From Ampullaceana balthica (Eukaryota; Mollusca; Gastropoda; Lymnaeidae), in NCBI GenBank assembly GCA_944989445.1, contig CALYLW010000182.1, positions 992,501-1,056,500 of the forward strand: a DNA stretch of 64,000 bases, written 5' to 3'. The notes below the pieces were generated by a model. That model was not told the origin of the DNA. It saw nothing but the letters and a program-made list of their open reading frames with translations, and made no database searches. Position 1 is the first letter of the stretch. Each line of letters opens with the position of its first letter. The position numbers and the translations under genes were made by a program. This document shows positions 52,015 to 62,535 of this stretch, piece by piece.

Positions 52015-52893
52015 AATGACATCACGCGATTTTGGCCGATTTTCACCCCCCCCCCACCGGCACAAAACTTATACCCCCCTCCAATATGACGTCACAAAGA
52101 TTTGATACCCCCCTCTAAAAGCTAATTGAAAATTATCATGTTTCAAATTACTTTTTTAAATCCTTTATATTAACTCGGGGTGCACCCTTGCACCCTTGCT
52201 TGTCGCCAAAACGTTGGATCAATTTTTAACCCATTTTCTCCTAAGCTAGCGAGCTGAAATTTTGCAGGCAGTTTCGTACCGATGATAAAAAACAATGTCT
52301 CAAAATTTCAGATCGATCACATGTACGTAATTGAATTATTGATTTTTTAGATTATTTTATTTATTCCTATTCACTATGTATCATATTATTTTTTGAGATA
52401 GAGTGTAAGGGTGCGCATTATATTGAACAACCTTTCTGTCGCGCAATAAGGTGCGTATTTTATTGACAACACTTTTTATAAACATATTCCTTATCGGTGC
52501 GCATTATATTAAACAGGTTTTACGACTTAACTACAATTTTGTATTTTTGGATGGTCTTGCGCTGCGTATTATAATGAACATTCTTTTAGTTACTTCTCGT
52601 ACATAAAGGATTTATAGTCAAAAACTTGTTTTTTTTAAGTTTTTTAAAAATTTGTCATTGAAATTGAAATATGTATTTAGTGTAAGTCTGCAATCTATTA
52701 TCGTAACACGTGTAAAGCCTTTGAAAATGTAATTAAATAAATTGTTATATTTAAGCGGAGCTTTTATTTAAAGTAGTGCATTTTGATGTGACGTCACATT
52801 TCTTAAACAATCCCCCCCTCGTCTCGCATCGTCACAAATGCGTGACCCTTTCTTCCCCCCCCCCGGCTCGTGACGTCGTTTATGGACGGCCCC
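52015..52893 (+). mobile_element. Harbinger-like MITE interrupted by a HINE-like element
   Basis: 'atgacatcacgcgattttggcc' near the left end, 'gtgacgtcacatttctt' and 'gacgtcgtttatggacggcccc' at the right. It is cut between about 52157 and 52650 by the HINE copy. The left terminus is degraded. Confidence 0.65.
52158..52650 (+). mobile_element. HINE/Helentron-like element, copy inside a MITE
   Basis: AAATCCTTTATATTAACTCG start, four TGCG-x-ATTATA units, ATAAAGGATTTATAGTC and the AAAACTTGTTTT 3' palindrome. Insertion lies in a T-rich site. The host MITE shows clean homology on both sides. Confidence 0.65.
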
Positions 52894-52988
52894 TTTATGC
52901 AGTGTTAAGGACAATACAATTTGACTGTTCTATTGTATTTCTTCAATAATTTCAACATGAAAAACACGATATTACAAAAAACTATAAA

Positions 52989-53412
52989 GGGGCCGTCTAT
53001 AAATGACCTTAAGCCTTAAGCAATTTTGGCCGATTTTTACCTCCCCCACCCCCACTCGTCACAAAAACTTAGATCTCCTCCTATTTGACGTCACAAAGCT
53101 TACCCCTACCCACCTAAAAGCCGTTTTTTTAAAAATTGAAAATTAGCATATTGCAAATAACTTTTTTTATCATTTAAGTTAAGCATGTATTTAGTTTTAA
53201 GGCTGCACTCTAGTATGGTAACATGTGTGAAGCCATTGAAAGCGTCCTTAAGTAAATTGCAAGCAATCAAATATTTTAGTGGAACTTTTATTTAAAGTAG
53301 CGCATTTTGCTGTGACGTCATATTTCTATAACACCCCCTCACCCTCATCACAAATGCGTGACCCCCCCCCCTTTTTTTTTCTAGGCGCGTGAAGTCATTT
53401 ATGGACTGCCCC
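52989..53412 (+). mobile_element. Harbinger-like MITE, complete copy, 424 bp
   Basis: GGGGCCGTCTATAAATGACC at the left and CATTTATGGACTGCCCC at the right, AAA on both sides. 'ttggccgattttta', 'gacgtcacaaagctt' and 'atttaaagtagcgcattttg' inside as in sister copies. Confidence 0.7.
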
Positions 53413-54108
53413 AAAGCGTAAAACCAATATCTTTTGACTCTGGCTAAAAGTTAATTTTTCAAACGGGGGGAAGGGGGGGGGGACGAATTTGTACGTACGC
53501 ATAGGGGCGTCCCGAAAATGTACGGGGTGCAACTGGGGGGAGGGGGGTACGAAAATACGACTTTTGTGCGTACGTAATATATGGATGGCCCCATACTGGA
53601 AATTATGACATAACTTAAAATTAACTTTTCTTTCTTGACTATTGTGACTTTTAGTAAATATTTTAAATTATTGGTAATTATCACCGAAAAAAAATGTTTA
53701 ACAAAAATAAGGCAAAAAGAAATACTTTTGAACTTCTTTAATATGTGTGTGCCTTGCAGGGATATTCATTATTTATCTTGAAATTTCTCTTTATGGAGCT
53801 CTTAAATCAGAGTGTTTAATCAATTTTACAGATTAAATAAATATATTGTTTTGCGCTCATTTAATTACAGCTTTTTAATCTCTGCTCTTTCAAATAATGA
53901 TGGCATTGCCATATCATTCAGTGGCGTAAATATATTGATCTCTCTCTTTTCGATGACGACGTTTGTATTACAATTTTTACATGAAAGTCGGTAGCTCTTA
54001 TATTTTCTCATTCTATTTTCATCATTTAGTAACATCACATCCTTTAATTGTTTGGTGATTTAAAAATAAATCACTTCCAAAAAGAACTTTAAAACGTATA
54101 CAGTTTTT

Positions 54109-54590
54109 AAATTCTTTATATTAACTCGTGGTGTCTGCTTGCGTGCCGAAACAACTTTGGATCGATTTTTATCCCACTTCCTCGTATGCTGGCGAGCTGA
54201 ACTTTTGCAGGCAGACTCATGCTGATGATAAAAATGATGTATAAAAACTTCAGTTTGTTCAAATGTACTGTAATTAAATTGATGAATTTTTAGATTATCT
54301 TTATTTATCTCAATGTAACATGTTAATCTTTGTGCTTGAGTGTTGCGGTGCGTATTATAATGAACAACCTCCCCTTTCGCGCGGTAAGGTGCGTATTATA
54401 TTGACGATACTTTTTTTAAAAAAATTGCCGATCGTTGCGCATTATATTAAACATGTTTTACGAGATATAACTAACAAAAATTATTTTTGGATTGTCTTGC
54501 GCTGTGTATTATAATGAACATTCTTTTTAGTTATGTCTCGTATATAAAGGATTTATAGTCAAAAACTTGGTTACGGGGTTTTTTAAAAAG
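54109..54590 (+). mobile_element. HINE/Helentron-like element
   Basis: 'aaattctttatattaactcgtggtgtctgc' start, 'ggcgagctgaacttttgcaggcag', four or so TGCG-type units, 'aaaggatttatagtcaaaaacttggtt' end. A Harbinger-like MITE fragment (54592-54760) abuts it. The stretch 53596-54108 shows nothing recognisable. Confidence 0.6.
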
Positions 54591-54591
54591 G

Positions 54592-54790
54592 TGCCGTCCA
54601 TAAATGACGTCACGCGATTTTGGCCAATTTTTAACCCCCCCACCCCCTCGTCACGCGTCTTCACAAAAAGTTAACCCCCCCCCCTACAAATACGTCATAA
54701 AGCTTGAAATCCTCCCCCCCCCAAAACCCAAGTACAATGTATGTTTCTAATCACTTTTATTGTCATTTAAGCATTTATTATTTATTTAGT
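54592..54790 (+). mobile_element. Harbinger-like MITE, left half
   Basis: 'gtgccgtccataaatgacgtcacgcgatttt', 'tcgtcac', 'tacgtcataaagctt', then lost after about 54790. From 54800 to 55113 no clear feature, apart from 'aaccggccttcag', which recalls the ends of the element at 41869. Confidence 0.6.
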
Positions 54791-55324
54791 GAAGGTCTAC
54801 ATTGTAATATTGTAACCCGCGTTTTTATAGCACGTTTAACCGGCCTTCAGAAAACGAACTGTGTTAACATGCTTAGATTTCATCGTATTTTAATGCATAC
54901 AAATTAAACATTGACTATTATCATCACGGATAACGTCTTGGTTTAGAAAAAAATAATATTTAAAAAATTATATTTTTAAAATGTATTTTTAAAAAATCCC
55001 TAAATTGACTAACGGGCATCCCTTAAGAAAGAGGTTGGCGAACAGGGGTAATTTAGCTCATCTGGGGTCAAAAGGGAATTCTTGGGGGTAATGCAGATTC
55101 ATTTGGGACCTATAACATCCACGGTTCACCGACACAACGGCCTCGGACTAATGGATGGACTAAAAGTAAAATGTGCAATCAAATATTAAATTCGTATTTT
55201 TACTCACCTATTCAGTGTCAGGTTTTGCTAATAATAAACAATAATAATATTACAATAGTGAATTTAATAGTCTTTTGCGAAATAACACCAACCGCGGCTG
55301 TTTGTTGACAAGAAACAATATAAT

Positions 55325-55860
55325 TAGGGGTCTACCGATATGCCTTTTTGCCGATATTGCCGATACCGATATTACCGATATTTTTTTTGCCGATATGAGT
55401 GCCGATATGAGTATTTGTTAGGACAAAAACCAGCGGTAATATTTGATGACGTCATTCTTAAATTTATCACTCGTAATTATTTATCTTTTATATTAGGGGA
55501 CTACCGAACTGCATTTTTGCCGATATTACCGATATTTTTTTCCGATATGAGTGCCGATAGTGTATTTGTTAGGACAAAACCAGCGGTCATATTTGATGAC
55601 ATCATTCTTAATTTTATCACTCCTAATTATTTATCTTTTTTATTAGGCGATAAGCATTTTTGCCGATATTACCGATATTTTTTTCCGATATGAGTGCCGA
55701 TATGAGTATTTGTTAGGACAAAAATAACAGCTGTCATATTTGATGACGTCATTCTTAAATTTATCACTCGTAATTACATGTATTTATATTTTATAATTAA
55801 GGGGTCTACCGATATCCAGTTTTGCCGATATTACCATTTTTTTTCCCGAAACGAAGTTTC
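55325..55860 (+). repeat. Three to four tandem units of about 165 bp (CCGATATT array)
   Basis: Units begin near 55325, 55495, 55645 and 55800 with 'ttaggggtctaccgat' variants, then 'ttttgccgatattaccgatatttttt', 'gccgatatgagt', 'atttgttaggacaaaa', 'atttgatgacgtcattctta' and 'atcactcgtaattatttat'. The open frame here is repeat-driven. Confidence 0.85.
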
Positions 55861-57422
55861 CGATGTGTTTACAAGTTCCAGATCATGACCTACATAGGAC
55901 TCATAACAAAACGAACCGTCCTTTATAAAAATGTACAAGCAAAATTACAAAGTTCTTTTGAAACTTCAACCTTGACTCATAATTATTAATTCTAACCAAT
56001 AGTTTAATGGCTTTTGCACACGGCCACCTTTTATGAATGAAACAATGAGATCTAATAGTAATAGAATGAGAATGAGGTTGAAGGTTGAATGGTGGCCAAT
56101 GACAACAAGTCTTCACACGGTACATTTTGTTATTCCATACGAAACGAAATGTTTTAGACATCTGCGATTCTGCGTGCATCTTTGCTATTAGATCAATTAC
56201 GTGAACATAATGTTTACATGTTATACATTTATTAGAGATATTACGGTATACTTGGCATCGGCATTATTTACACAGTATTTCTGAGTATACGAAAATCGGC
56301 CGATACCTAAACAATATCAAAGCACATATTAACAGTGGCGTCACTAGGGGGGGGGCGGTGGGGGCGGGCCGCCCCGGGTGACACCCATCAGGGGGTGACA
56401 CCCGAGCCTAAAATTTTACTGTGTACGATTTTATGTCAGAAAACAAAATATGACAAATTTTTTTATATAGAAAGAAATTAAGAAATACAATGAAATACGT
56501 TAAACGCGAAAATTCGTATTAAAAAATATTAGTTAACTAGCAATAATAAAACAGTCCTAACACACGAACAACATTAAAACAAATTAGGAAAAAAAGAAAA
56601 GAAATAGTCGCAGCAGAGAGATCTTTAAAAAAGGCTGGAATGAAAGAGGCAGTGTCTTCTGTTTTAAAATATATAAAGCCATTTGGGCTTGGACACACCG
56701 ACATCATGAACGAATCCCACCTCACTGCTTCCTCCACCACAGTGGGGGGGGGGATACGATTTTTATTTTCTTTGTTGATGTTTTTCTTGAGGAAAATTAT
56801 GACTTCAATGTCTTTGAGTTAATATTTGTTATATATATATATTTATTAAAGGCGTTAAAGCATAGATATACAGGTAGTCCTCCGGTTACGACTGTCCCAT
56901 CCCGACTTACGCTGTTTAGTGCTTACGAACGCGCCCCCGTAAAGAATAGTATTACGCGTTATTTCGTATTTTTAAAAAAAAATATGATTGATTATTATTT
57001 CAACCTACAACTTTCGTGTGCGAATTTTTCAAATGGCGAAGTTTTCAATCAAGTCAATAAAGATGAGTAAGCTTACAAGTTCCTTTTCAATGCGCATTAG
57101 AGAGAGCATATTCAGCCTTTTTCGTCCCATGCAAATTCTAACTCATTATATATTCTTTTCAACTTTGAAAAGGGATCGCTCTCAGCTGCAGTTGATGTCA
57201 TCATTGAAAGATAGATGCGAAGTGCGATGTGTACATTTGTAAAGGACTGTGTGAAATATACCTCATTCAAAAGCAGCAAAATTTTTTAGCTCTGCGCAAG
57301 TTTTTTGAGTTTCGCTTTGTGCTAATTCCTTTTCCTTACTCTGAGCCTGGGGCTGGACAATAACTTTTTAAGAGTTCTGAAAATTGGACTAATTCTGAAG
57401 GTAAGCAGTCTTCGAAATCACT

Positions 57423-59005
57423 CATGAACCTACCTGTGGAAGAAAATCAGAAGCCCCGAGCCTAGTGCTCTTTATGGGTCTTCCCGGAAGACCCCCTTAG
57501 CCATCTGGCCACCAAAGGGACGTAAAAGCTGAGGAACACCCCCCCCCCAAAAAGCGGTCGCTTCTGAAGCGGCCACCTGGGCATCCAGGACATACACTCG
57601 AAGATGCCTCCCACTAAGTTGCCCTCACAAGGAGGTGGTGGAATTTCCTACTACGACCCGCTACCACTTTGGCGCCATACCGGCAAAGCACACGGGTCTC
57701 CATGGTTAGGACCGCTGCAGACCGGGGATCATCAAAGACCTACCTAGGGTGCAACCCCCACTGGAAGGTTTCCTCAGAGCTGGCGTCCAATGCGTTCTTC
57801 GCGGCACTTTTTGCTAATCCGTACTGGCGCTCCTGGCCCTAAACCGGCACCGCTCGATGGCGTTGCTAGTAAATTGAGGGGGACGAAACGGTTGCTTTGG
57901 ATTTACCCGACCCCTTCTTCGTGAATGTTCATTCTCTTTTGGCTCTTAGGACCCGGTTCATTTTATCGCAAGCGAGCCTCATCAAGCGGGCATCACCGTA
58001 GAGATAATCCTCTGCAGGTACCGTTACTTCTCCCTCCAAATCCCCGCACAGCTCGGGGCACTCTTCGAGTACGTGGGCCACCATCTCCTCCGGGTGGCCA
58101 CACAGCCGACAGGCCAGTTCCCTTCTAGTGTTAAACTTGTACAAGTAGCTTCGTATGGGACAATGTTCAGTTCTCATTCTAGTTATGAGCGTCTGATTGC
58201 TACGTCCAATTTTCCACCAGGAGTCGCTTTTGCTCGGTCGCGGCATGTACTGGAATACTTTTCTGGCCGTGCTTCCAGACGCCCAGCCCTGAAGCCATTT
58301 CTCTCGGAAATGGTCCTTAAGCCACGATCTGACCCCCAGCTGGGTCATCGGGCGATCGGGTTGGGGCTGAGCTGAACCTTCTCTCGCCAACTTATCGACC
58401 CTGTCTGAATGAGGCTCGCCACTGTGCCCAGTGATGTACTGAAGGACTACTTTTCCGCCTCGTGCTAGGATTTCACCTACTGTTTCCAAAATGACACTGA
58501 CCGTTTTCGTCTCCAGAGAGGATCGACCCACAGTCTCGAGCGAAAACCGTGAGTCGGTGAAGACTACGACGGTCGGGAAAACCTTTCTTCTTGCTAGACG
58601 TCGGCGCACTTCCTTCAAACCCTTGCAGATCGCCTCCAGTTCGGCGTCGTGACTACTGTATGCGGCTCCGCACGGCCCTGACAGTTCGATACTGTCAGGT
58701 CCAGGTTGAGGGTATTGAATTAGTACTCCGTATCCACTTCTGCCATCCTTGAAACGTGAGCCGTCCGTGAAGACTTTTACCACGCTGTCGCCATAAGCCT
58801 CGATTGTCTTCAGAGTCTCGTCTCGCTGGAGCTCGACGGGACTGGCTTTCGTCACCGCTGTATTTGCCAGTGTCAAACGTAGTTCAGGCAAGTCAAAGCT
58901 TTCATGTGGTCCTCGAGCAGGGACCAGTCGCATTCGTTCCCTGTGCTTGGGTATGGGGACTGAGTCTTCTAGTTTCGTAGACCGTATCCATGAAGGATGG
59001 TCTTT
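57423..59005 (-). mobile_element. 5'-truncated RNase H-type LINE inside the hAT transposase, fourth layer
   Basis: Perfect 12-bp duplication TTCGAAATCACT (57411-57422 and 59006-59017). The minus strand reads the protein C-terminal third from about 59000, then a GC-rich 3' region 57928-57423. Nearly identical to the copy at 62545-64000. It lies exactly in the hAT coding region. Confidence 0.88.
57929..59000 (-). pseudogene. LINE RNase H domain and C-terminal zinc-binding region
   Basis: Minus strand: VPIPKHRERMRLVPARGPHE, a linker, then RNase H with VFTDGSRFKDGRSGYGVLI (first Asp), AELEAICKGL (Glu), VVVFTDSRFSLETVG (second Asp), ITGHSGEPHSDRVDKLARE (last Asp), so all four catalytic positions are present. 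Then a WWKIGRSNQTLITRMRTEHC block and CRLCGHPEEMVAHVLEECPE, a Cys/His zinc-binding end, stop near 57930. A one-base insertion near 58970 shifts the frame relative to the 63.6-kb copy. RNase H is typical of I-clade LINEs. Confidence 0.88.
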
Positions 59006-59017
59006 TTCGAAATCACT

Positions 59018-59880
59018 TGAATGTTCTTCCATTAACATGGCTGCTGCCCATCGGGTGGCGAAAGTGATGAGCTCAGTTAGGTTTGTAGGAAAGCCAAATT
59101 TCTCATGGATGTATTTATATGCACCTAACCAATGTTGTAGGGCTTAAGAAAGTTTGTCAATGATTACCAGAAATACCTCAATCTTGAATTTTTTTCTCCA
59201 GGAGAATACTGTTTTGTTGATGTCCCTTTATCAAACTGACCCTTTCTTTTTTGTATGATAGTATTGAAGATTGTTTACACTGTTTTTACCACGGACTTTT
59301 CCTTTCCTTTGTCTTCATTGGAATAAAATTAAGAATGCTATTTTTTTTAACAAACTCAATGAGAGACTTCCTTTCTAAAATTGTTTCCCAAATTTCAAGT
59401 AAAATAGCGACTTCCAGTTGTTCAATTTCCTTTAGAAATTCTTCTTCTTCAAGTCGGCAGTCACGTGGCTGATTTTCATTCGTTGCTAATTCTTCCAGTG
59501 CTGCGATATTCTCATGGTATGAGCTATTAACAGACCTTACAGCATAATGTCAGGCTGACCATCTTGTGTCAGACAAGTCTTTGTTAGCATGTATCAGTTT
59601 CATGTTTTTGAAGTACCTATCAACGATGAGTAGATGCAACAAGTCGGGTATAAAGATCTTGCAGAAGACAAAAAAATCTGACCGCAGTAGGACAACCTGC
59701 TGCTCTTTTCCCAACCAAATTAAAGGAATGAGCTGTGCACGGCACATAATGAGCTACAATGCACTTCTCACGAGGAATAGCCTGGTTTCCGTTATACTTC
59801 CTACTCATTTGCAGCATTGCCGCATGACTGTCCAAGGCATTTTCAGGGATTCGTACAAACATAATGGCCTGCATTTTTAG
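59018..59880 (-). pseudogene. hAT transposase (DUF4371 type), broken
   Basis: The minus strand reads MFVRIPENALDSHAAMLQMS, VAHYVPCTAHSFNLVGKRAA, LYTRLVASTHR, then DLSDTRWSA, a Glu-rich stretch (EEEEFLKEIEQLE), and a C-terminal block near 59120-59020 with KYIHEKFGFPTNLTELI. It then runs into the LINE. The last residues (about DCLPSELVQFSELLKSY) continue on the other side of the LINE at 57410-57340. Frameshifts and stops are present. Related to, but distinct from, the transposase at 16709-18324. Confidence 0.82.
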
Positions 59881-59984
59881 TATACACTATAATTCATAAA
59901 AAGTTTGGGGGCCCTTAAATTATTGGGGGCTTTAGCCCATTCAGCACCCCCCTTTTAATCCGCCATAGGGGTCCACGCATCTGT

Positions 59985-60347
59985 GCCGATGTGGTACGAG
60001 GAGGGGGGTGTTTAAGAAATATGACGTCACATAAAAACCGCGAAACTTTAAATAAAAGTTCAACTTAAATATTTGATTGTTTACCATTTATTTAATTACG
60101 TTTTCAATGACTTCACGCGTGTTACGATATTACTGTGCAGACTTACCCCAAATACATATTTAAATGACAAAAAATAATTTGCAACATGCTAATTTTTATT
60201 GAGAAAATACGGCTTGGGGGAGGGTTGTCAAAGCTTTGTGACATCATATTGTAAAAAAGGGGTGGGGTCTAAGTTTTTGTGACAAAGTATGACGCTGGGG
60301 GAGGATGGGGTAAAAATCGGCAACCTCGCGTGACGTCATTTATGGAC
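59985..60347 (-). mobile_element. Harbinger-like MITE, reversed, within the hAT
   Basis: Minus orientation: 'gcgtgacgtcatttatggac' at the right, 'tttaagaaatatgacgtcacat' at the left, the body as in 52989-53412. The terminal GGGGCC is eroded and TSDs are not certain. Confidence 0.6.
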
Positions 60348-60841
60348 GTGAAGGGGTGACACCATGAGCTACCGCCCCGGGTGACACCAACCCTAGTGAC
60401 GCCTCTGCATATTAATACTAGGACTCTTTTGACTATTTCAATACCGGTATCGGGGTCGATATATTAATTTGTCGAGATATTGTAAGTCTAATTGATAGTT
60501 TTTTTGTTTCCGTGGGGGGGGGGTAAAAATGTCACTTATTATGAAATATCGGTGACGTCAATATCGGGACCTTTACATGCTACCGATACCGATATTGCCG
60601 ATATCCAGATATCGGTGCCGATATATCGGCTGGCCGATATATCGGTAGACCCCTAAATATAATAACATCACAAGATATAATTTTACAATTTTACCACATT
60701 ATTTAAGGGTAAAAAAGTTTACAAAAGCTTAAAATGAAAAAAAAATTGAAGTTTTTGTTGAAAAATGTTAACAATTTGTCTGGGGCCGTTATGTAGGGGC
60801 CGTTTTGTCCGGGGCCGTTTTGACGGGTCACCAACATCCAC

Positions 60842-61800
60842 TACAATCCACTAGATATATTAAAATACGTCATATGTACGTGTACGCTTGGAACATATGC
60901 CCATTATTGAACCGGTTCTTTCCAGAAAATGCATTTTTTAAAAATTTGACAACTATGTAGATTTCTTAACTACGTACTCTACCAAGACACCTAAATCCAC
61001 CCTACTTTCATTTATATTGAAACGAGTGACAATAATCTTAATCCACATGACTTGACTGTATCAAGTATCCTTTCTGTGATATTTAAAATGAATGCCTTAA
61101 AAACTGAGCTAAGAAGAAAAGTTTTTTTGTGCTCCTCTCGAATTGCGATGTCAAAAATATGATGCATTCAATAAAGTTAATGAATACTTGACTAATTTTA
61201 AATGGGATCATTTATCATTATATCTAGAATGGCCAGGGGCGTTTGACCACAAACCAATCGAACAATTATATCAAACTTAAAACGTATATAATTCTATCAA
61301 ATATATTCCCTCCCCCCACCCTTTTTTAAAGAAAAATGATATTCCGTGTCGTTTTGACTTAAAATATCTACACATAATCCTATTCAGATCATTTTTAGAC
61401 ACTTGTCATGATTATAAAACTCACCAGTAGCATTTTTGGGGGAGGGGTGGGGGCTAACGACGCTCCCCCAAATCCCTGAGTCATGTGAGCAGGACCTAGA
61501 GTCTGGGTGTTGGAGGGGGGGCGTAACGCACACATAAACTTGTATATTTTGGGGTAACGGGCAAAAAAGTCGCCTGCCGTGAGAGAACCAAGCGGAGCTG
61601 CGGTTACATCACAAATGCTTTGATGTCAACATCAAACGAAGCAGGATAACAAATTCATACGTTATCTTGGGGGTTCTCAAACTTAAGGATTATAATTAGA
61701 TTTAATTTTCATTTCCTGATAGTTTACGCCAACCAGCGTCTGATGGCCTACCGACCGGCACATTGAGAAGCACTGATTTAAAAAAAAACAAACAAAGAAG
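60842..61800. other. Intergenic DNA, nothing recognised
   Basis: AT-rich with short G and C runs near 61430-61560. No coding or repeat boundary supported. Confidence 0.3.
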
Positions 61801-61804
61801 AAAA

Positions 61805-61982
61805 ATAAAGTCCTTAAATAAATTGAAAGCGACCAAATATTTTAGTGGAAGTTTATTTAAAGTTACCCTTTTGATGTGACGTCACATTTATTCAACCCCC
61901 TCCCACCCCCTCGTCACGCGTCATCACAAAAGTGTGACCCCCCTCCCCCCCTAGGTGCGTGACGTCATTTATGGACGGCCCC
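61805..61982 (+). mobile_element. Harbinger-like MITE, right part
   Basis: 'aaataaattgaaagcgaccaaatatttt', 'gatgtgacgtcacattt' and 'gtgacgtcatttatggacggcccc', the right 180 bp of the family. From 61983 to 62490 nothing is recognised. Confidence 0.65.
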
Positions 61983-62489
61983 AAAGTATATTATGTAATT
62001 TTTGGCTCAGTACTCAGTTAAAGCATGCTTTAAAATACATGCATGTCTTTAAATCTCCGTAAAATGTGTTCAAGTATTTAAAATAAAAAAAGCCTTACCG
62101 TTTATGGCAACAACAAAAAAAAACACACACAAAAAAACAAACAAAAAAAAATAACAGAGCATTAAGCATTTTAAAAAAAAATCATATGAAACATACAATT
62201 TAATATATAAAATATATAAATGTAAGTTTATGTTTATTAATTTTTAGTGTGTGTAAAAAATGTTTTTAAGATATAATAGTTACATTTTCCATAAAGATAA
62301 CAATAAATAGCAGTTTTTCATTGTTAGCAGATTCCATGCATGGTGATCGTCTGCCCATGTCTCTACGCTACGGATGCAATAAACCCCGGGTAGTGCCGAT
62401 GGGGTCGTGGCCAACGCCCTGCCTACAATGTGCCACGTGAGAGACTTGTCATTCTGACACGTCAAGGGGAAAGTGTTATATAATAAAAC

Positions 62490-62535
62490 AAACCCGTAAA
62501 AACAAAGTTTTTGACTATAAATCCCTTATATATGA
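62490..62535 (-). mobile_element. HINE-like fragment (3' end only)
   Basis: 'aaaacaaagtttttgactataaatccc' and 'atgagacataact' are the inverse of the 3' end of the family. It abuts the LINE 3' side. Confidence 0.5.

Larger units (their letters stand above)
51569..53592. mobile_element. MITE with GGGCCCATCCATATATTACG ends, split by other MITEs
   Basis: Left end GGGCCCATCCATATATTACG and the right-end inverse (CGTACGTAATATATGGATGG), with a possible 3-bp ATA duplication. Only about 110 bp (left) and 140 bp (right) belong to it. The middle holds two Harbinger-like MITEs, one of them carrying a HINE-like copy. Confidence 0.6.
56333..60407 (-). mobile_element. hAT transposon, third layer of the nest
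   Basis: Ends CAGTGGCGTCACTAGGG and (inverse) CAGAGGCGTCACTAGGG, perfect 8-bp duplication CATATTAA (56325-56332 and 60408-60415), GCCCCGGGTGACACC inside both ends. Contains a broken transposase on the minus strand, a LINE and a Harbinger-like MITE. Near 56870-56950 a 'caggtagtcctccggttacgac' patch recalls a pogo/Tigger-type end, unresolved. Confidence 0.92.
55325..60655. mobile_element. hAT-like element with CCGATATT repeats, second layer
   Basis: Perfect 17-bp inverted ends TAGGGGTCTACCGATAT and a perfect 8-bp duplication AATATAAT (55317-55324 and 60656-60663). Both ends are rich in CCGATAT. About 1.26 kb of its own DNA; no transposase of its own. Confidence 0.88.
55123..60832. mobile_element. 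MULE-like element, outermost layer of a four-level nest
   Basis: Ends GGTTCACCGACACAACGGCC and (inverse) GGTGACCCGTCAAAACGGCC, perfect 9-bp duplication AACATCCAC (55114-55122 and 60833-60841). GGGGCCGTTTTGTC is repeated near the right end. The 9-bp duplication fits Mutator-like elements. Its own DNA is only about 380 bp. Confidence 0.82.

Noticed and set aside
55325..55860. CRISPR-like array of repeats
   Set aside because: Units are about 165 bp without spacers, in a eukaryotic transposon; this is a tandem repeat.
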